A model generated the notes under the pieces. That model was not told where the DNA came from. It saw only the letters and a program-made list of their open reading frames with translations, and did not search any database. Of a DNA stretch of 64,000 nt, positions 34,871 through 43,744 are shown one piece after another. The stretch is from contig WGMB01000018.1 in assembly GCA_016125275.1 (NCBI GenBank), positions 124,001 through 188,000 of the forward strand, in the 5' to 3' direction. The translations under genes and the position numbers were made by a program. Source of the stretch: Acidobacteriota bacterium (GTDB taxonomy: Bacteria > Acidobacteriota > Terriglobia > Bryobacterales > UBA6623). The stretch's first letter is position 1, and every line of letters begins with the position of its first letter.

Positions 34871-35326
34871 TCAGGCGCTTGCCGCGTCCGGCTGTTCGGC
34901 GGGCTGGGCTGCGGCCTTGGATTCCGCAGCGGCCTGTCCCGCACGCTTGCGGGCAGCCTTCTTGGCGGCCTTGCGCTTGAGATCCTCTTTCGCGGCCGTG
35001 GGCTTGCTGGCGGCCTGCGCCGGCTGGCGGGCAGCGGGCGCAACCTGTAGCGAACGCGGCGGGTACTTGGCTACCAGTTCCTTCAGCGTCGAATCGGCGG
35101 CCTTGGCGAGGAATTCGCGATTCTGTCCGATCCCGGTAGACCCGCCTTGCGTAGTGACGTCAATGTTGCTGAACGCTCCAATAACCGGGCCGACATCGGC
35201 GTCGAATACAAAGCTTCCGGCAATCGAGCCGCCGTCGCCAAACGGAATATCAACTGTCCAGAGTACAGGGACCGCAAATGCTGCGGCCGTTGCATAGAGG
35301 ACTATTCCAACGATTCTCAAAATCAT
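34871..35326 (-). CDS. Orphan secreted protein with Lys/Ala-rich tail
   Basis: This 151-residue protein has a signal peptide (MILRIVGIVLYATAAAFAVP), a short beta-rich segment (VLWTVDIPFGDGGSIAGSFV, FDADVGPVIGAFSNIDV) like the opening of PEP-CTERM-type secreted proteins, and a disordered C-terminal half rich in Lys, Ala and Arg (KEDLKRKAAKKAARKRAG) that could bind nucleic acid or acidic polymers. The frame runs back to 35593 through the tRNA, which is rejected; the ATG at 35326 is the first with a signal peptide. It is the last gene of the cassette before the right repeat. Confidence 0.6.
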   Translation of the reverse strand: MILRIVGIVLYATAAAFAVPVLWTVDIPFGDGGSIAGSFVFDADVGPVIGAFSNIDVTTQGGSTGIGQNREFLAKAADSTLKELVAKYPPRSLQVAPAARQPAQAASKPTAAKEDLKRKAAKKAARKRAGQAAAESKAAAQPAEQPDAASA

Positions 35327-35370
35327 TGCGTGGAGTATATCAGCGAAGGCATCGAGGCAGCTATAGAGGA

Positions 35371-35626
<256 letters not shown>

Positions 35627-35733
35627 AACCTCGAGAAACTCGCTACGATGGCGTCGATCGCCATGCGGCGTAGCACGCTCTTGACCACATCCATACGATT
35701 TTTGGCTGCGCGGCCCCGGCCGGCGGAGGTTCG

Positions 35734-36939
35734 ATGAAGGCGTTCTGCGCGCCCTCCGGCCGGCGGATTGCGCCCTTTCTGGACCCCATGGGCGAGGTGC
35801 AGATTCTGGGCAGGGATTTGGCGGAGTATCAGCGCGAGGAGCTGATCGAAGCCGGGCTGGAACCCGTCAGCGAGGTCCCCGTCGGGGAGCCATACCTGCT
35901 CTACAGCGACCGCACGTGGTTCAGCCGGGCGGCCGTGCAACGGTTCGTGGCGCAGGCCCAGGCGCCGGCTCGGCTGCGGGTGGAGCACGCGCAGTGGCTG
36001 GAGTTGACCGGGCCGTTGCAGCGCTGGGACGAGCCGGGCGTGTATGAGATGGCGCTGCTGCCGGCCGGCGCGCCGCCGAGCTTCGAGTCCGCGCCGCCGG
36101 TGACGATCGACCTGCAACTGCAACAGCTCAAGCAGCCGGCCGCGCATCCCGCGATGGCGCACGCGGCGCCGTCGAGCGTTCCGGTGGGCGAGGCGGGGAT
36201 TCACCAGATCGACCACTGGCTGCACATTTTGCGCGCGAACTGGCTGGCTGCGGGGGCTCGGCGAGAGCGGGCCAAGGGACGGTTTGCGCGGGCGGGCGCG
36301 GCGTCAAAAGCTGCGCAGATGGCGCAGATCGCTTGGCGGATGCGTTCGTGGAACAAGTTCGGACTGGCGGCGGCGCTGTCGCGCTTCGGCCCGGGCTGCC
36401 AGATCCATCCGACGGCGGTGGTGGAGGCTTCGCTGATCGGCGCGAACGTGGTGATCGGCCCGTTTTCGGTGGTGCGCGGCGCGACGGTGTGCGACGGCGT
36501 GGAGATCGGCGAGCACGCCAGCATCAACGGCAGCGTGATCGGCGCGGGCTGCTGGGTTTCCAGGCGGGCCACGGCGAACCTGTGCGTGCTGTACCCGGGC
36601 GTGCATCTGTCGGCCGGCGACGGCTTTCAGGCCTGCATTTTTGGGCGGGACGCTTTTGTGGCGTGGTCGTCGACGGTGTTCGACCTGTCGTTCGGCGCCC
36701 CGATCAAGGTCTATGACGAGGGCCGGCGGGTGAGTGCGGGGACGCATTTTCTAGGCGCGGCGGTCGGGCATCGCAGCCGGCTGGGCGGCAAGGTGATCCT
36801 GGGCTACGGCTCGGAGACGCCGAACGACAGCTTTCTCGTCAGCTCCTCCGGCGACGTGCTGCGCGCCTGGGAAGAGGGGCCCTCTCCGCACCGCGTGGAG
36901 GGCGGCGTGGCGCGCCCGGTGCGGCGCGAGAAGACCTGA
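35734..36939 (+). CDS. Left-handed beta-helix (hexapeptide repeat) acyltransferase-like protein
   Basis: This 401-residue protein has imperfect hexapeptide repeats from about residue 220 (PTAVVEASLIGANVVIGPFS, GVEIGEHASINGSVIGAGCW), giving a left-handed beta-helix as in acyltransferases or sugar nucleotidyl/acetyl enzymes. The N-terminal 130 residues (GEVQILGRDLAEYQREELIE, YSDRTWFSRAAVQRFV) resemble the small N-domain of GlmU-like or multidomain sugar enzymes but lack a recognisable pyrophosphorylase signature. Exact activity is not assigned. It begins 108 nt after the tRNA. Confidence 0.75.
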   Translation: MKAFCAPSGRRIAPFLDPMGEVQILGRDLAEYQREELIEAGLEPVSEVPVGEPYLLYSDRTWFSRAAVQRFVAQAQAPARLRVEHAQWLELTGPLQRWDEPGVYEMALLPAGAPPSFESAPPVTIDLQLQQLKQPAAHPAMAHAAPSSVPVGEAGIHQIDHWLHILRANWLAAGARRERAKGRFARAGAASKAAQMAQIAWRMRSWNKFGLAAALSRFGPGCQIHPTAVVEASLIGANVVIGPFSVVRGATVCDGVEIGEHASINGSVIGAGCWVSRRATANLCVLYPGVHLSAGDGFQACIFGRDAFVAWSSTVFDLSFGAPIKVYDEGRRVSAGTHFLGAAVGHRSRLGGKVILGYGSETPNDSFLVSSSGDVLRAWEEGPSPHRVEGGVARPVRREKT

Positions 36940-36974
36940 GCGCCCGGGCCGAGGGCGGGCGAGGCTGCGCTAGA

Positions 36975-37658
36975 ATGCGGTTCGCCATGACGCTTACCCT
37001 TCGCCTCGTTCTGTTTGCGCTGACGGCCTGCCTGACGGCTTCGGCCGGCGACTGGATCCAGCTCTTTGACGGCAAGACGCTCAACGGCTGGGAGCAGAAG
37101 AACGGCAAGGCGGTCTACACGGTGGAGCACGGCGCGATTGTCGGTCGCACGGCGGAAGGGAGCGTGAACTCGTTCCTGTGCACGACGAGGCTGTTTGGAG
37201 ATTTCGAGCTCGAGTTCGACGTGAAGGTCGATGACAAGTTGAACTCGGGGATCATGATTCGCGCCAGCACGAAGGAGCGCTCCACGGGCGAAGGCGCCAA
37301 CAACGCCAAGGGCCGGGTGTACGGGCCGCAGGTGGAGATCGAGGCCAGCGGCGAGAAGGGCGCCGAGGCCGGCTACATCTACGGTGAAGCGACGGGCCGC
37401 GGCTGGCTGACTCCGCAGGAACGGCTGATTCCGCACAAGAAGTTCCACGACGGCAAGTGGAACCATTTTCGGGTGGTGGCGAAGGGGCCGCGGATCCAGA
37501 CCTGGATCAACGGCGAGAAGGTGGACGATCTGGTGGACGAGGCGATCTACGAGACGCACCCGCGCGGTTTTCTGGGGCTCCAGGTGCACAGGATTCCGCC
37601 GGGAGCGGGGCCGTACGAGGCGGCTTGGCGGAATTTGCGGTTGCGAGAGCTGGATTGA
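36975..37658 (+). CDS. Secreted DUF1080 (3-keto-disaccharide hydrolase) protein
   Basis: This 227-residue DUF1080 protein has a signal peptide (LTLRLVLFALTACLTASAG). The family pattern is WIQLFDGKTLNGWEQKNG, VEHGAIVGRTAEG, NSFLCTTRLFGDFELEFDVK, NSGIMIRAS and WNHFRVVAKGPRIQTWINGE. It is the third and most canonical DUF1080 member here, and is followed by a 375-nt non-coding gap. Confidence 0.92.
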   Translation: MRFAMTLTLRLVLFALTACLTASAGDWIQLFDGKTLNGWEQKNGKAVYTVEHGAIVGRTAEGSVNSFLCTTRLFGDFELEFDVKVDDKLNSGIMIRASTKERSTGEGANNAKGRVYGPQVEIEASGEKGAEAGYIYGEATGRGWLTPQERLIPHKKFHDGKWNHFRVVAKGPRIQTWINGEKVDDLVDEAIYETHPRGFLGLQVHRIPPGAGPYEAAWRNLRLRELD

Positions 37659-38033
37659 GGGAAGGGGAGAGTCCTTCGGCTCACCGTCCTGCGCGGGACG
37701 CGTTCAGTTGGCAAAGAGCGAAGGAAGAAAGGGGTGGGCCCCTACGACGCCGGGACCCTTCTCCGAAATGCAGCCGGCTGGTTCTATGAGGTACGGCCCG
37801 TAGGCCGGGCGAGGGTTTGATTGGGAGTGCCTCAAACCCCGTAGAAAAAGGCCACGACGGCTCGACTTGGTCCCACGCTGTGGGCTTCCCTGCAGGGGAG
37901 CGTCGGGCGGTTGCCGCTGTACCCGACGGTCTATGTTTAGGGTACTACGGGGTGTCAAGGGGGGGCTGGGCCCAAGTTCTTTGCTTGGAACCAGACTGAC
38001 CCGATCGCGTCTGCCGCCTACCCGGCCCAGATA
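37659..38033. other. 375-nt gene-free stretch rich in hairpins
   Basis: No supported reading frame. Several short inverted repeats are packed between 37785 and 37925: an 8-bp stem at 37813-37820/37832-37839 (GGGTTTGA arms), CGGCC-CGTA-GGCCG near 37787, and CCCAC-GCT-GTGGG near 37872. A structured RNA is possible but no known family could be assigned. Confidence 0.4.
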
Positions 38034-38756
38034 TCAGCTCTCCCCAGCGTTGTTATCGCTGACGACGACAATTGGAATGGGGCGTCTGCCCTCAAGATTT
38101 TCGATTGTCAGCGCTCGCAGCCTATCGGCGTTCTCGGGTTCGTGGGCGTCGATCAACACGGGAATACTTCGTTCGCCGTTAAGGACTTGCGCCATGCCAC
38201 GGCGAATGGCAAGTTGATCAAGTTCAAGGTCACCGTGGCCCCTCGGCGCATAGTAGCCCCGCTTCAAGAGTGTTTCTTCGAAGTCATAGTCGAGCGATAA
38301 CGCAAGTCTATACAAGAGCTGAATGAAGAGCTCGTTGCTTGTGTCCTGCCATCTCAGCAATTCAGACCTTGCAATGTCGTCTGACGCCGTCTGAGGGCAT
38401 CCGTTTAGGTGATCTAGATACTTTCTCCAGGCATTGACAACTTTGCGACTGTTCGAGTCATTTGAGTAGTACTCTACCTCGATAGAGTTCAGCGCCGTCA
38501 CGTGGTCTGGAGAAATACGGGCTCCACGGGTGGCCATCAAAGTCTTGAAGAGCCATAGTCTGCGACCGCGACTTTCCTCTCGCCGTTGGATTCTCCACTG
38601 AACATTAAGAGCAACAAGTGGAGCAATTAAAACAGCCGCTATCATTATCACCTCAGCGATAGTCAGGGTCCAGAATGTGCGGGGAGTAGAGTTGCCGGCC
38701 GACCCCTGTCCGAAAGCATCGAGGCAGCACAGTAGTTGAATCGCAGCGATTCGCAT
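38034..38756 (-). CDS. DUF6680-like membrane-anchored protein, function unknown
   Basis: This 240-residue protein has one clear transmembrane helix (FWTLTIAEVIMIAAVLIAPLV) followed by a basic stretch and a soluble domain: RLWLFKTLMATRGARISPDH, ALNSIEVEYYS and AWRKYLDHLNG. I associate these with DUF6680, a family without known function. GC content is clearly lower than the surrounding genome, and it lies alone between gene-free stretches, so it is probably acquired. A longer frame to 38849 exists; the ATG at 38756 is preferred. Confidence 0.65.
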   Translation of the reverse strand: MRIAAIQLLCCLDAFGQGSAGNSTPRTFWTLTIAEVIMIAAVLIAPLVALNVQWRIQRREESRGRRLWLFKTLMATRGARISPDHVTALNSIEVEYYSNDSNSRKVVNAWRKYLDHLNGCPQTASDDIARSELLRWQDTSNELFIQLLYRLALSLDYDFEETLLKRGYYAPRGHGDLELDQLAIRRGMAQVLNGERSIPVLIDAHEPENADRLRALTIENLEGRRPIPIVVVSDNNAGES

Positions 38757-38849
38757 AGATCGCTCGACCCAGATCTCCGATTGTCGTAGCAAGGCGCGCT
38801 TAGGCACCTGCGCACTAGATGCTCTCAACGAACCGACTGGCTGTAGCAT

Positions 38850-39206
38850 AAGCTGACGTTTTCCTCTTGCGGTCGATCGATATCTTGGAGGGCCGCCGTC
38901 GCACTGCGTTCGAGGGCTAGAGTGGCGCGAGTTGCAACCGAACGCTCACCTCTAGTAACTACCTTTTCGGGTATTGTATCAAGCGGCGACACGATGCTCC
39001 CGCAAGATGGGTATCCGAACGCTCGGCTCTCGGCTGCATTTGAAGATGGTCTCCTATATCCTCCGCACGTGCGACCCGCGTTGGCGGGAACGAAGGGAGC
39101 CCCGGTAGGGGCGGCATATCCGTAGCCCGAGTCGACCCGACTCACCGTCCCCGGCCCTGACGGGCCGGGCCACTGCCATGGCGCCCCTCCGGGGCTGTGT
39201 TTCGGG
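38850..39206. other. 357-nt gene-free stretch
   Basis: No credible gene on either strand. An 8-bp GC stem-loop at 39150-39169 (CCCGGCCC arms, loop TGAC) lies past the end of the Fic gene but lacks a T-tract. The rest looks like decayed or spacer DNA. Confidence 0.45.
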
Positions 39207-40313
39207 TCAAGCAACTTCCGGGAGCGTGTAGCTGGTGCTGCGTCCGCCGCCGGGGTTCTGGCTGAGTATTCCGCGCTGCATGAGGTCCTGGATGTCGCGG
39301 AGGGCCGTGTCGTGCGAGCAATGGGCGAGCTTGGCCCATTTGGCCGTGGTGAGCTTGCCCTCGAAGCCGTCCAGCAGGCGATTGAGGACGAGTCGCTGGC
39401 GCTCGTGGAGGGGCGCGGTTCGGATGCGGTCCCAGAAGTGGGCCTTGGCCAAGACCTTCTCGAGCTCACCGCGCGCCCTTTCGATGGCGCGGCCCAAGCA
39501 GCCGAGGAACCAGTCCATCCACGGCGTGACGTCGAGGCTCCCTTTCTGGGTGCGCTCCAGGATGTCGTAGTAGGCTTTGCGCTCGTCGCGGATCTGGGCG
39601 GACATGCTGTAGAAGCGTTGGGCCGCGCCTTCCGAGCGGGCGAGTTGCATGTCGGCGATGGCTCGGGCGATGCGTCCGTTGCCGTCGTCAAAGGGGTGGA
39701 CCGTCACGAACCACAGGTGCGCCAGGGCCGCCTTGAGCACCGGGTCGAGGGGCTCGGCGCCGTTGAACCACTCCACGAACGCGGCCATCTCGGCGGGAAG
39801 ACGGCGGGCCTCCGGCGCTTCGTAGTGCACGGTTTCGCGGCTGATCGGGCCGGAGACGACCTGCATCGGGCCCAGCGCGTCATCACGCCAAGCTCCGACG
39901 CGAATCTTGGAGAGACCGCTGCGTCCGGTGGGGAAGAGCGCGGCGTGCCAGGCGAAGAGCCGTTCGATGTCGAGCGGACGGCTGTAGTGGGTGGTGGCGT
40001 CGAGAGTCATCTCCACGATGCCTTCGACGTGGCGGTCGGCGGGGCGGAGCGCGCCGATGTCGATGCCGAGCCGGCGGGCCAGCGAGGAGCGAACGGCCTC
40101 GGGGTCGAGCTTTTCGCCTTCGATCTCGCTGGTCTTGACGACGTCGGAGGTCAGGTTGGCGAGAGAGGCCTGCTGCCGGTGGGAGAGCCCGAGGGCTTCC
40201 ATGGCGCCGATGAGCCGACCTTGCCGGTGGCGCAGGGCTGCGAGGGGTTCGGCGAGACGCGCGTCCCAGCGGAACTGCGGCCAGTCGGGCAGGAGGTGGA
40301 TGTAGCCGGCCAA
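39207..40313 (-). CDS. Fic-family protein (AMPylator-type) with N-terminal inhibitory helix and winged helix
   Basis: This 368-residue Fic protein probably transfers AMP or another nucleotide group to a target protein. The catalytic motif is complete: HPFDDGNGRIAR with His206. An N-terminal inhibitory motif of the (S/T)xxxE(G/N) type is seen in TSEIEGE (Thr61, Glu65, Gly66), so this is a self-inhibited class II enzyme. An N-terminal DUF4172-like region (IHLLPDWPQFRWD) and a C-terminal winged helix (LTTAKWAKLAHCSHDTALRD) flank the core; the latter suggests DNA binding or autoregulation. An operator-like palindrome lies upstream at 40374-40418. Confidence 0.92.
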   Translation of the reverse strand: MAGYIHLLPDWPQFRWDARLAEPLAALRHRQGRLIGAMEALGLSHRQQASLANLTSDVVKTSEIEGEKLDPEAVRSSLARRLGIDIGALRPADRHVEGIVEMTLDATTHYSRPLDIERLFAWHAALFPTGRSGLSKIRVGAWRDDALGPMQVVSGPISRETVHYEAPEARRLPAEMAAFVEWFNGAEPLDPVLKAALAHLWFVTVHPFDDGNGRIARAIADMQLARSEGAAQRFYSMSAQIRDERKAYYDILERTQKGSLDVTPWMDWFLGCLGRAIERARGELEKVLAKAHFWDRIRTAPLHERQRLVLNRLLDGFEGKLTTAKWAKLAHCSHDTALRDIQDLMQRGILSQNPGGGRSTSYTLPEVA

Positions 40314-40373
40314 TCTACGCGGATCCTGCGTTGAATATAGGCCGGGGCTAGGCGGTGCGTCAACGGGATCGAC

Positions 40374-40418
40374 GCATGGCTTGCGTAGAATATGGAGGCT
40401 ATTCTACGCAGGCCATGC
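40374..40418. promoter_or_regulatory. Long inverted repeat upstream of the Fic gene
   Basis: Two 19-nt arms (core TGCGTAGAATA and TATTCTACGCA, perfect over 11 bp, one mismatch in the outer 8) are separated by 7 nt. A further half-site with one mismatch, TGCGTTGAATA, lies at 40327-40337, just before the Fic start. There is no T-tract, so an operator is favoured over a terminator. Confidence 0.6.
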
Positions 40419-40502
40419 TGGTGTCCTGGCAGCGGTGGGCGCGCCCCTACGGGCGCGGCTCTGTTGCGCGATTTCGGGCGGCGGTGCGGTTTTGGTTCTC
40501 GG

Positions 40503-41681
40503 TTAGCTCAGCGCTTTCTTCCAGGCTTCCAGGTACTTGTAGCCGGAGCCGGTGTTGTAGATGACGCACTCGTCGGTCGGGGAGAGGAAGCCGCTGGCGA
40601 GCAGCTTTTCCAGGGCCGAGACGCAGGCGGCGCCTTCCGGGGCGGCGAAGAGGCCTTCGTTCGAGGCGAGGACTTTGCCGGCCGCCATCATCTCTTCGTC
40701 CGTTACCGCGATGGCTGTGCCGTTGCTCTCTTTGAGGGCGTCGAGGATGAGGAAGTCTCCCAGGGCCTTGGGGACGCGCAGTCCGCTGGCGACCGTGTGG
40801 GCGCCTTCCCACAAGGGGGCGTAGCGCTCGCCTTGTTCGAAGGCTTTGACGATGGGGGCGCAGCCGGCCGCCTGGACGGCGATCATCTTGGGACGCTTGG
40901 AGCCGATCCAGCCCAGGGCTTCGAGCTCTTTGAAGGCTTTCCACATGCCGATGAGGCCCACGCCGCCGCCGGTGGGGTAGAAGATGGCGTCGGGCAGGCG
41001 CCAGCCGAGCTGTTCGGCCAGCTCCAGGCCCATGGTCTTCTTGCCTTCGATGCGGTAGGGCTCCTTGAGGGTGGAGACTTCGAACCAGCCTTCGGCGTCC
41101 TTGCGTTCGGCGACGATGCGGCCGCAGTCGTTGATGAGGCCGTCGACGAGGGTGACGTGGGCGCCGCAGGCCTGGCATTCGAGGACGTTGGCCGAAGGGG
41201 TGTCCTTGGGCACGAAGATGTAGGCTTCCAGGCCGGCGCGGGCGGAATAGGCGGCCAGAGCGCCCCCCGCGTTACCGGCGGACGGTGCGGCGAGCTTCTT
41301 GACGCCGAGCTCCTTGGCCATGGAGACGGCGGCGGTCATGCCGCGGGCCTTGAAGGAGTCCGTGGGGTTGGCGCCTTCATCCTTGATGAGCAGGCGTTCC
41401 AGGCCGAGCTTCTTGGCTAGCCGAGGGGTTTCGAGCAGCGGCGTCCAGCCCTCGCCGAGGGTGACGCGGTTGGCTTCGTTCTGCAGCGGAAGCAGAGGAG
41501 CGTAGCGCCACATGGAGCGCGGCCCGGCGGCGATCTGCTCCTTGGTCAGCTCGCGGCGGGCGGCCTCGAGGTCATAATGGACCAGCAGGGGTTTGCCGGC
41601 GGGCGAGAGGTTGTGCAACTGTCCGGCCGGCAGAATCTCTCCGGTTTCACTGCACGATAGGTGGCTGACGTACGTCTTCAT
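40503..41681 (-). CDS. thrC: Threonine synthase
   Basis: This PLP enzyme converts O-phosphohomoserine to threonine. The PLP lysine is Lys111 in PTDSFKARGM. The phosphate-binding GGGVG loop (YPTGGGVGLIGMWKAF) and the N-terminal zinc-ribbon-like start (VSHLSCSETGE) are present. At 392 residues it is a class II-like short form. It is divergent from the lytic transglycosylase by 45 nt. Confidence 0.93.
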   Translation of the reverse strand: MKTYVSHLSCSETGEILPAGQLHNLSPAGKPLLVHYDLEAARRELTKEQIAAGPRSMWRYAPLLPLQNEANRVTLGEGWTPLLETPRLAKKLGLERLLIKDEGANPTDSFKARGMTAAVSMAKELGVKKLAAPSAGNAGGALAAYSARAGLEAYIFVPKDTPSANVLECQACGAHVTLVDGLINDCGRIVAERKDAEGWFEVSTLKEPYRIEGKKTMGLELAEQLGWRLPDAIFYPTGGGVGLIGMWKAFKELEALGWIGSKRPKMIAVQAAGCAPIVKAFEQGERYAPLWEGAHTVASGLRVPKALGDFLILDALKESNGTAIAVTDEEMMAAGKVLASNEGLFAAPEGAACVSALEKLLASGFLSPTDECVIYNTGSGYKYLEAWKKALS

Positions 41682-41726
41682 CTTTCTGGGTTGCGCCTCG
41701 AAGTGAGCATCCTGTTATACCGCAGC

Positions 41727-42356
41727 ATGGGGTTGTCGGCGGCGGCGCTGTCGCTGGCGTGTGCGCTTTCGGGCGCGGAGCTGGCGGTGTTGTCGACCGG
41801 ATACACGATTCGGGCGGAGCGGCACGAGCAGTCCGGCGACAGGGTTTGGCTGCACACGGAGTCCGGCGTGCTGGAGCTGCCGGCGGCGTCGATCCGGGAG
41901 TTCGAGGCGCTGCCGGAGGAGCCGACGGAGAAGAAGCCGGGGCCCGTGCAGGAAACGCCGGCGCCGCTGGACGTGGACGCGCTGGTCGAGGAGCTTTCCG
42001 CGAAGTTCGGCGTGCACCCGGCGCTGGTGCGCAGCGTGATGCAGGCGGAGTCGGCCGGAGACGCGCGGGCGGTGTCGCACGCGGGGGCGATCGGGCTGAT
42101 GCAGTTGATGCCCGAGACGGCCAAAGAGCTGGAAGTGGACCCCTGGAAGCCGGACGAGAACGTGCTGGGCGGCCTGCGCTACCTGCGGCAGATGCTGGAG
42201 CGCTACGAGGGCTCGCCGGACCAGGTGCTGCGCGCCTTGGCGGCGTACAACGCCGGGCCGGGAGCGGTGGATCGGTACGACGGGCTGCCGCCCTACAGCG
42301 AGACGAGGGCGTACGTGCGGCGGGTGCTGGACCGCTTCTTGAAGCTCAGCGAGTAG
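41727..42356 (+). CDS. Secreted lytic transglycosylase (SLT domain)
   Basis: This 209-residue murein-cleaving enzyme has a signal peptide (MGLSAAALSLACALSGAEL), a short beta segment, a Pro/Glu linker and a C-terminal SLT domain. The catalytic Glu lies in RSVMQAESAGDARAVS, followed by GAIGLMQLMPETAKEL and AAYNAGPGAV, the three family motifs. The ATG at 41727 is chosen because it gives a proper signal peptide; a GTG at 41703 is in frame. The 3' end overlaps hflX by 11 nt, tail to tail. Confidence 0.9.
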   Translation: MGLSAAALSLACALSGAELAVLSTGYTIRAERHEQSGDRVWLHTESGVLELPAASIREFEALPEEPTEKKPGPVQETPAPLDVDALVEELSAKFGVHPALVRSVMQAESAGDARAVSHAGAIGLMQLMPETAKELEVDPWKPDENVLGGLRYLRQMLERYEGSPDQVLRALAAYNAGPGAVDRYDGLPPYSETRAYVRRVLDRFLKLSE

Positions 42357-43695
42357 AGGAAGCCGGCTCCGGGACCGCGAAGGCTTCCAGGCGGCGGCGG
42401 ACGGACTGGGACGCTTCCACCAGCAGGCGCACGCCGTCCTCACCGTCCTCTCGCTCCAGAACGCGGGCGTTTTCGTAGAGGAAGTGGAGCTTGTCGCCGG
42501 CGTCGTGCGGGATCAGGTAGCGCTCCTGCGCCAGGGGATCGTCGGGCAGGGCGGCTTCGATGGCGGCGGCCAGCTCGGGCAGGCCGAGTCCGCGGGCGGC
42601 TGAAATGGAAACGACGGCGGCGCGTCCGCCGGCCATACGCTCGGCTTCGACGGCGGCGGCGGCCAGGTCGGGTTCCACCAGGTCCGCCTTGTTCAGCACC
42701 AGCAGTTGCGCTTTGTCGGCGGCGTCGAGCTCGCCCAGGATGCGATCCACCTCGCGCATCTGCTCGCGGCGGTGCGGCGAGGAGAGATCCACCACATGGA
42801 GGATCATGGCCGCCTGGGTGACCTCTTCGAGCGTGGCGCGGAAGGCCTGCACGAGGGCTGTGGGCAGCTTGCGGATGAAGCCGACGGTGTCCGACAGCAG
42901 GACGCGGCGACGGCTGGGCAGCTCGAGCGTCCGGATGGTGGGGTCGAGCGTGGCGAACATCTTCTTGTCGGCCAGCACGTGGGCGGCCGTCAAGGCGTTG
43001 AAGAGCGTGGACTTGCCGGCGTTGGTGTAGCCGGCCAGGGCGACGGTGCTCAGCGGCACGGCGGTGCGCTTCTTGCGCTGGAGGTCGCGGGTGGAGCGGA
43101 CACGCTCGAGATCCGCTTTGAGCTTGTCGATGCGGATGGAGATCCGCCGGCGGTCGGTCTCGAGCTTGGTTTCGCCGGGGCCACGGGTGCCGATGCCGCC
43201 GCCGAGGCGCGACAGCGCGATGCCGCGGCCGGTGAGGCGGGGCAGCAGATAGCTGAGCTGCGCCAGCTCCACCTGCAGTTGGCCTTCGCGGGTGCGGGCG
43301 TGGCGGGCGAAGATGTCGAGAATCAGTTGCGTGCGGTCGATGGTGCGGCGGTCGAGGGCTTTCTCGAGGTTGCGCTGCTGCGTGGGCGTGAGCGGATTGT
43401 CGAACAGCACGAAGTCGGCGTCGACGGCGGCCGCCCAAGCCTTGACCTCGTCGACCTTGCCGCTGCCGATGAGCGTGGCGGGCTCGGCGCGGTCGCGGGC
43501 CTGGATGGTCTGGCCGAGGACTTCGGCGCCGGCGCCTTCCGCCAGCTCGGCCAGCTCTTCGAGCGACTCCTCGGCGGTGTAGTCGCCGACGAAGTCTTCG
43601 CCGGGGCCGGGCTGGCGCAAGTCCACGCCCACCAGGACGCACCGCTCAGGGCGTCCGGCAATGGTTTCTTCGGGTGTACGAGACGATCGGGCCAC
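42346..43695 (-). CDS. hflX: GTPase HflX
   Basis: This ribosome-associated GTPase rescues or splits ribosomes under stress. The N-terminal HflX domain (CVLVGVDLRQPG, VDADFVLFDNPLTPTQQRNL) precedes the coiled RGGGIGTRGPGE-type linker (LGGGIGTRGPGETKLETDRR) and the G domain, with P-loop AGYTNAGKSTLFN, G3 LSDTVGFIRKLP and G4 LVLNKADL. It starts with GTG at 43695. It lies 49 nt downstream of hfq, the same order as in many bacteria. Confidence 0.95.
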   Translation of the reverse strand: MARSSRTPEETIAGRPERCVLVGVDLRQPGPGEDFVGDYTAEESLEELAELAEGAGAEVLGQTIQARDRAEPATLIGSGKVDEVKAWAAAVDADFVLFDNPLTPTQQRNLEKALDRRTIDRTQLILDIFARHARTREGQLQVELAQLSYLLPRLTGRGIALSRLGGGIGTRGPGETKLETDRRRISIRIDKLKADLERVRSTRDLQRKKRTAVPLSTVALAGYTNAGKSTLFNALTAAHVLADKKMFATLDPTIRTLELPSRRRVLLSDTVGFIRKLPTALVQAFRATLEEVTQAAMILHVVDLSSPHRREQMREVDRILGELDAADKAQLLVLNKADLVEPDLAAAAVEAERMAGGRAAVVSISAARGLGLPELAAAIEAALPDDPLAQERYLIPHDAGDKLHFLYENARVLEREDGEDGVRLLVEASQSVRRRLEAFAVPEPASSTR

Positions 43696-43744
43696 TACGC
43701 GCTCAATTTCAGACTACATCGAACCGCGCCGGGCCCGGAATCGC

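Noticed and set aside
33733-35370. Integrase, transposase or plasmid genes in the tRNA-flanked cassette
   Set aside because: None of the frames carries recombinase motifs; mobility therefore rests only on the repeat structure.
37659-38033. Possible RNase P RNA gene (rnpB)
   Set aside because: Short runs resemble parts of rnpB, but the conserved GAGGAAAGTCC block is not intact and spacings are too short.
39150-39169. GC-rich stem-loop after the Fic gene, as terminator
   Set aside because: No T-tract on either side, so termination is unsupported.
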